From Nocardioides sp. R-C-SC26 (lineage in GTDB: Bacteria > Actinomycetota > Actinomycetes > Propionibacteriales > Nocardioidaceae), in contig NZ_JAHRHK010000001.1 in NCBI RefSeq assembly GCF_021246465.1, forward strand, positions 306,363-370,362: a DNA stretch of 64,000 bases, given 5' to 3'. Of the stretch, positions 55,436 through 64,000 are shown piece after piece; within the stretch, counting starts at the first letter, position 1; each line of letters opens with the position of its first letter. Under the pieces are notes generated by a model. It saw only the letters and a program-made list of their open reading frames with translations. It was not told the DNA's origin and ran no database searches. Both the position numbers and the translations under genes were made by a program.

Positions 55436-56587
55436 ATGAGCATCACCGCCCCTGCCGGCTTCGTCGCCGCAGGAGTCGCCTGCGGACTCAAGTCCACTGG
55501 CGCCGCCGACCTCGCGCTGGTCGTCAACCAAGGCCCCACCTTCGACTCCGCCAGCGTCTTCACCAGCAACCGCTGCAAGGCCAACCCGGTGCTGTGGAGC
55601 CAGGAGGTCGTCAAGGACGGCGTCGTGCGCGCCGTCGTCCTGAACTCGGGCGGGGCCAACTGCTACACCGGTCCCGAGGGCTTCCAGACCACGCACGCGG
55701 TCGCCGAGAAGGTCGCTGACGTCCTCGGCATCGGCGCACTCGACGTCGTGGTGTGCTCGACGGGGCTGATCGGCCTGACGAACCCGCGCCAGAACCTGCT
55801 CGACGGCGTGGTGACCGCCCACGCCGGACTCAGTGCCGACGGCGGACCGGCCGCCGCGAGCGCGATCATGACGACCGACACCGTCAGCAAGCAGGCGGTC
55901 GTCGAAGGCGCGGGGTGGAGCATCGGCGGGATGGCCAAGGGCGCGGGCATGCTCGCCCCGCAACTGGCCACCATGCTGGTGGTGATCACCACCGACGCCG
56001 TCGTGCCGGCCGCTGATCTCGACGGCGCGCTCCGTGCGGCCACGCGGGTCAGCTTCGACCGGCTCGACTCCGACGGATGCATGTCGACCAACGACACGGT
56101 CACGGTGATGGCCAGCGGGGCCAGCGGCATCACGCCGTCGCTCGCCGACTTCACCGACGCACTGAGTCAGCTGTGCACCGACCTCGCGATGCAGCTGCTG
56201 CGCGATGCGGAGGGTGCCGACCACGAGATCGCGATCTCGGTGGTGAACGCCGCCAGCGAGGACGACGCCGTCGAGGTCGGCCGCAGCGTGGCGCGCAGCA
56301 ACCTCTTCAAGGCCGCCGTCTTCGGCAAGGACCCGAACTGGGGTCGGGTGCTCGCGTCGGTGGGCACCACCGCGGCAGCGTTCGACCCCGCCGACCTCGA
56401 CGTCGCGATGAACGGTGTCTGGGTCTGCCGCAACTCCACGCCGTCCGCCGATCCGTCGACCGTCGACCTCGCGCCGCGCGAGGTCACTGTCACCATCGAC
56501 CTCAAGGCCGGCTCGGAGCGAGCCACGGTCTGGACCAACGACCTCACCCACGCCTACGTCCACGAGAACAGCGCCTATTCCTCATGA
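55436..56587 (+). CDS. argJ: bifunctional glutamate N-acetyltransferase/ornithine acetyltransferase
   Basis: Recycles the acetyl group between acetylornithine and glutamate; bifunctional members also use acetyl-CoA. The 383-residue precursor has [25 protein letters not shown], and the autocleavage site [14 protein letters not shown], where Thr179 becomes the N-terminal nucleophile of the beta chain. [18 protein letters not shown] and [14 protein letters not shown] are also typical. ATG 55436 follows CGAGAGGAACCCCC. With argJ present the acetyl cycle is complete without argE. Confidence 0.96.
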   Translation: MSITAPAGFVAAGVACGLKSTGAADLALVVNQGPTFDSASVFTSNRCKANPVLWSQEVVKDGVVRAVVLNSGGANCYTGPEGFQTTHAVAEKVADVLGIGALDVVVCSTGLIGLTNPRQNLLDGVVTAHAGLSADGGPAAASAIMTTDTVSKQAVVEGAGWSIGGMAKGAGMLAPQLATMLVVITTDAVVPAADLDGALRAATRVSFDRLDSDGCMSTNDTVTVMASGASGITPSLADFTDALSQLCTDLAMQLLRDAEGADHEIAISVVNAASEDDAVEVGRSVARSNLFKAAVFGKDPNWGRVLASVGTTAAAFDPADLDVAMNGVWVCRNSTPSADPSTVDLAPREVTVTIDLKAGSERATVWTNDLTHAYVHENSAYSS

Positions 56588-57543
56588 GCGATTCCATGAA
56601 GTCTGTCAACGACTCCAGCGTCGGCGGCGAGTTCGACACCGCCAAGCCCGACCAGGCCAAGGCCCGCACGCTGGCCGCCGCACTCCCGTGGCTGAAGCAG
56701 TACCACGGCAAGATCGTGGTGGTGAAGTACGGCGGCAACGCCATGACCGACGACGCTCTCAAGCGCGCCTTCGCCGAGGACATCGCGTTCCTGCGCTTCG
56801 CCGGTTTCAAACCGGTCGTCGTGCACGGGGGCGGCCCGCAGATCTCCGCGATGCTCGACCAGCTCGGCATCGAGTCGGAGTTCCGGGGCGGACTCCGCGT
56901 GACCACCCCGGAGGCGATGGAGGTCGTCCGGATGGTGCTGGTCGGCAAGGTCCAGCGTGAACTCGTCGGGCTGATCAACGAGCACGGACCGCTCGCCGTC
57001 GGACTGTCGGGCGAGGACGCCGGACTGTTCACCGCGACGCCCACCAACACCGTCGTCGACGGCGAGGAGGTCGACCTCGGGCTGGTCGGCGAGGTCACCA
57101 GCGTGCGCCCGGAGTCGGTTCTCGACCTGATCGAGGCCGGGCGCATCCCCGTGGTCTCCAGCGTCGCCCCCGATGTCGACGGCCTGGTGCACAACGTCAA
57201 CGCCGACTCCGCCGCGGCCTCGCTCGCCGTCGCGCTGGGGGCCGAGAAGCTGCTCGTGCTCACCGACGTCGAGGGGCTCTTCCTCGACTGGCCGGCCAGC
57301 CAGGACGTCGTCGGAGAGATCAGCCCCGAGTCGTTGGAGGAGATGCTGCCCACCCTGGCCAGCGGCATGGTGCCGAAGATGGGCGCCTGCCTGCAGGCGG
57401 TCCGCGCCGGGGTTCCGCGGGCCACCGTGGTCGACGGCCGCGAACCGCACGCCGTCCTGCTGGAGCTCTTCACCAAGGAGGGTGTCGGCACGCAGGTGCT
57501 GCCGGGCGTCGAGACCAAGACCCGGAAGGCTCGGGACTCGTGA
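56584..57543 (+). CDS. argB: acetylglutamate kinase
   Basis: Phosphorylates N-acetylglutamate. The 319-residue amino-acid-kinase fold has [76 protein letters not shown] and [20 protein letters not shown]. An N-terminal extension of about 35 residues corresponds to the extra helix that makes the enzyme hexameric and arginine-inhibited in other bacteria, so feedback control is likely. ATG 56584 overlaps the argJ stop. Confidence 0.96.
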   Translation: MSDSMKSVNDSSVGGEFDTAKPDQAKARTLAAALPWLKQYHGKIVVVKYGGNAMTDDALKRAFAEDIAFLRFAGFKPVVVHGGGPQISAMLDQLGIESEFRGGLRVTTPEAMEVVRMVLVGKVQRELVGLINEHGPLAVGLSGEDAGLFTATPTNTVVDGEEVDLGLVGEVTSVRPESVLDLIEAGRIPVVSSVAPDVDGLVHNVNADSAAASLAVALGAEKLLVLTDVEGLFLDWPASQDVVGEISPESLEEMLPTLASGMVPKMGACLQAVRAGVPRATVVDGREPHAVLLELFTKEGVGTQVLPGVETKTRKARDS

Positions 57544-58751
57544 GCGCGGGCCCTGCCACCACGTCGTATCTCGACCGGTACGAGGCGGCCGTGATGAACA
57601 CCTTCGGCCGGCCCAAGCTCGTCCTGGAGCGCGGCGAGGGGATCCGCGTCTGGGACGTCGACGGCCGCGAGTACGTCGACTTCCTCGGCGGCATCGCCGT
57701 CAACACGCTGGGCCACGCGCACCCCGCACTGGTGGCTGCGGTGACCGATCAGCTCGCGACGCTCGGCCACGTCTCCAACTTCTTCACCACCCGACCGCAG
57801 GTCGAGCTGGCCGAGCGGCTGCTGACCGTGATGACGCCCCCCGAGGTCGACGCGCGGGTGTTCTTCTGCAACTCCGGGGCCGAAGCCAACGAGGCGGCGC
57901 TCAAGATCACCCGGCGTACCGGTCGCACGCACATCGTCGCCATGGAGGACGCGTTCCACGGGCGGACGTTCGGCAGCCTCTCCCTGACCTCGAAGGCCGC
58001 TTACCGCGAGCCCTTCGAGCCTCTGCCCGGCGAGGTCACTTGGGTTCCCTACGGAGACGTCGACGCTGTCGCAGCGGCGGTCACCGAGGCGACCGCCGCG
58101 GTCGTGATCGAGCCGCTCCAGGGCGAGGCCGGTGTGAACGTGGCTTCTGCGGAGTTCCTGACGGCGGTACGCACGGTCACCACCGAGCGGGGCGCACTGC
58201 TCTGGTTCGACGAGGTGCAGAGCGGGATGGGTCGTACCGGCCACTGGTTGGCGAGCCACCCCTCGGGCGTCGTCCCCGACATCGTGACCCTCGCCAAGGG
58301 ACTCGCCGGCGGTGTGCCGATCGGCGCGTGCCTCGGTCTCGGAGCAGCGGCGGCCCTGCTGCAACCCGGTCAGCACGGCACGACCTTCGGTGGGAACCCG
58401 GTGGCCTGCGCCGCGGCGCTCGCCGTCATCGACACCATCGAGACCGACGGCCTGATCGAGCGCGCCGTGCTCGCGGGTGGGCGGCTCCGGGCCGGCATCG
58501 CGCAGGATGATCGAGTCGTCGAGGTCCGTGGGGAAGGCGTCCTGGTCGGGCTGACTCTCGAGGGCGTCGAGGCGCCGCGCGTGGTCGCGGCCGCGCAGGA
58601 CGCCGGATGGATCATCAACGCGACCGGACCGGACCGGATCCGGTTCGCGCCGCCCCTCATCGTGAGCGACACCGACATCGACGAGCTGGTGCAGGCGTGG
58701 CCCGGCATCCTCGACGCTGCGGTGGCCATGGCCGCGGAGAGTGCCTCGTGA
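57540..58751 (+). CDS. argD: acetylornithine aminotransferase
   Basis: PLP-dependent class III transaminase making N-acetylornithine. The 403-residue protein has [67 protein letters not shown], the PLP Lys in [15 protein letters not shown] (about residue 253) and [20 protein letters not shown] 57540 overlaps the argB stop. It may also serve as succinyldiaminopimelate aminotransferase, as in other bacteria; not decided by sequence. Confidence 0.95.
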   Translation: MSAGPATTSYLDRYEAAVMNTFGRPKLVLERGEGIRVWDVDGREYVDFLGGIAVNTLGHAHPALVAAVTDQLATLGHVSNFFTTRPQVELAERLLTVMTPPEVDARVFFCNSGAEANEAALKITRRTGRTHIVAMEDAFHGRTFGSLSLTSKAAYREPFEPLPGEVTWVPYGDVDAVAAAVTEATAAVVIEPLQGEAGVNVASAEFLTAVRTVTTERGALLWFDEVQSGMGRTGHWLASHPSGVVPDIVTLAKGLAGGVPIGACLGLGAAAALLQPGQHGTTFGGNPVACAAALAVIDTIETDGLIERAVLAGGRLRAGIAQDDRVVEVRGEGVLVGLTLEGVEAPRVVAAAQDAGWIINATGPDRIRFAPPLIVSDTDIDELVQAWPGILDAAVAMAAESAS

Positions 58752-59688
58752 TCCGGCACTTCCTGCGCGACGACGACCTGACGCCGGCCGAGCAGGCGCA
58801 CGTCCTCGACCTGGCCCAGGCGATCAAGGCCGAGCCGTTCGCTCGCCGTCCGCTCGCCGGGCCGCGGTCGGTCGCGATGATCTTCGACAAGCCGACGCTG
58901 CGTACCCAGGTCTCCTTCGGTGCCGGCATCGCCGAGTTGGGCGGCAGCCCGATGCTCGTCGAGGGCCGCCTGGCCGGCATCGGCGTGCGCGAGTCGGTCG
59001 AGGACGTCGCGCGCGTGCTCGGCCGCCAGGTCGCGGTGGTCGTGTGGCGCACCTTCTTCCAGTCCGACCTCGACACGATGGCCGCCCACGTCGGTGTCCC
59101 GGTCGTGAACGCGCTGACCGACGACTTCCACCCCTGTCAGCTGATCGCCGATCTGCTCACCGTGCGCGAGCACCTGGGCCGCCTCGCCGGAGTGACGGTC
59201 GCCTTCCTCGGCGACGGCGCCTGCAACATGGGCAACTCCTGGCTGCTGGCCGGCACGACGGCAGGCATGCACGTGCGCGTGAGCGGTCCGCAGGGCTACG
59301 TGCCGAGCGATGCGATGTTCGAACGGGCCGGCGAGATCGCGGCCGGCACGGGTGGGTCGGCGCAGGCGTTCGCCGACCCTGTCGAAGCCGTCACCGGCGC
59401 TGACGTCGTCGTCACCGACACCTGGATCTCGATGGGCAAGGAGGCCGAGGAGGCCGAACGCATCGCGGTGTTCGGCGGGTACGCGCTCACGTCGGAGCTG
59501 ATGGCGCACGCCGCCCCGGGTGCCATCGCGATGCACTGCCTGCCCGCCTACCGCGGCAAGGAGATAGCCGCAGACGTCATCGACGGGCCTCAGTCGGTCG
59601 TGTGGGACGAGGCGGAGAACCGCCGACACGCGCAGAAGGCCGTGATCGCGTTCCTGCTCGCGCAGAGTGGTTCCCCCGAGGCGGGGGA

Positions 59689-59692
<4 letters not shown>
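58748..59692 (+). CDS. argF: ornithine carbamoyltransferase
   Basis: Carbamoylates ornithine to citrulline. The 314-residue protein has the ornithine-type [33 protein letters not shown], and [11 protein letters not shown] (catalytic Cys). The carbamoyl phosphate loop reads [11 protein letters not shown] (residues 47-57) instead of the usual STRTR: Thr50 and Leu51 replace Ser and Thr, and Gln54 replaces the second Arg, but Arg52-Thr53 remain. HPCQ and HCLPA argue against acetyl- or succinylornithine transcarbamylase. GTG 58748 overlaps argD; the TGA overlaps argR. Confidence 0.92.
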
Positions 59693-63736
<4,044 letters not shown>

Positions 63737-63799
63737 CGTTCTATCTCGCGGCCCACACCGGGCGGGAACACCAGGCGACATCGGCTCGAACATCCAGAG

Positions 63800-63828
63800 T
63801 TGACCGGCCTGAGATCGCCCGGTAAGGT
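63800..63828 (+). promoter_or_regulatory. rrn promoter P2
   Basis: TTGACC (63800-63805), a 17-nt spacer and TAAGGT (63823-63828) form the best sigma-A-type promoter in the window; the RNA would start near 63835. Confidence 0.8.
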
Positions 63829-63835
63829 TTCGCAG

Positions 63836-64000
63836 GTTGCCCCAGCGGCGGTCGGACCAAAGGCTCCGGTACCGCGCTGAGTGCGTCTGATGTTTGAGAA
63901 CTCAACAGTGTGTCATAGTCGACGGAATTAGTTTGTATGCCCTGTCTTTTTGATTGGGTTTGTTTTTTTCGGCAATGATTCTGGCAAATGCTTTTTTGTC
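63836..64000 (+). ncRNA. pre-16S rRNA leader with boxA-like antitermination site
   Basis: Downstream of P2 the segment TGTTTGAGAACTCAACAGTG (63891-63910) matches the conserved leader motif seen before actinobacterial 16S genes (boxA-like, NusB/S10 target). From about 63,925 the sequence becomes strikingly T-rich in a very GC-rich genome, which is typical of the segment just before the mature 16S. The 16S start motif itself is not yet reached at position 64000, so the rRNA gene lies just outside. Confidence 0.8.

Overview
The window is a contiguous, very GC-rich stretch of actinobacterial core chromosome. Gene order (alaS-ruvX-mltG-aroE … aroC-K-B-Q-efp-nusB … pyrR-B-C-carA-B-D-F-mihF-gmk-rpoZ-coaBC-metK-priA-def-fmt-rsmB-rpe-rib-hisE-hisG … infC-rpmI-rplT … pheS-pheT-argC-J-B-D-F-R-G-H … rrn), frequent GTG starts, 1-4 nt stop/start overlaps and actinobacteria-specific proteins (sIHF/MihF, helicase-degenerate PriA, quinone-type PyrD) point to a Nocardioidaceae-like organism (Nocardioides/Aeromicrobium relatives). 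The genus is inference. Nearly every gene is on the + strand; only three are on the - strand. I found no CRISPR array, insertion sequence, prophage or tRNA.

Layout. 1-8.3 kb: 3' part of alaS, ruvX, mltG and a shikimate cluster (aroE, a lone prepilin peptidase, aroC, aroK, aroB, aroQ). 8.5-9.5 kb: efp-nusB, closed by tandem hairpins. 9.5-13.7 kb: a three-gene accessory interval (MerA-like flavoprotein, Pro/Ala-tailed MinD-like ATPase, DapB-fold oxidoreductase). 13.7-24.3 kb: complete de novo UMP operon under a PyrR leader, with an L-lactate 2-monooxygenase-like gene between pyrD and pyrF, then a small lipoprotein. 24.9-32.2 kb: mihF-gmk-rpoZ-coaBC, metK, a palindrome-rich gap, priA and a lipoprotein. 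32.3-38.0 kb: def-fmt-yjbR-rsmB, an SRPBCC gene with a KstR-like operator, a LigD polymerase and rpe. 38.1-41.9 kb: FMN riboswitch and ribD-ribE-ribBA-ribH. 42-47.4 kb: hisE-hisG, a PH-domain protein, a small kinase, an SseB-like protein and infC-rpmI-rplT-rRNA methyltransferase. 47.4-50.2 kb: a secreted protein (-) and a soluble histidine kinase. 50.3-53.9 kb: pheST. 53.9-63.1 kb: the whole arginine operon behind a double ARG box, with an ACT-domain protein inside it. 63.1-64 kb: a DNA glycosylase, then tandem rRNA promoters and leader; the window stops just before the expected 16S start.

Functionally this is a biosynthetic and translation block: chorismate, UMP, CoA, SAM, riboflavin, early histidine and arginine synthesis alternate with translation genes (alaS, efp, def, fmt, rsmB, infC, rpmI, rplT, pheST, rrn). 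Regulation readable from sequence includes a PyrR binding loop, an FMN aptamer, paired ARG boxes over a leaderless -10, a KstR-type palindrome over another leaderless -10, and an infC frame whose only sensible start is AUC.

I see no obviously new multi-gene defence or mobile system. The points most worth checking are the AUC start of infC and the hairpins around it, the KstR-like SRPBCC promoter, the palindrome cluster between metK and priA, and the ACT protein embedded in the arginine operon.
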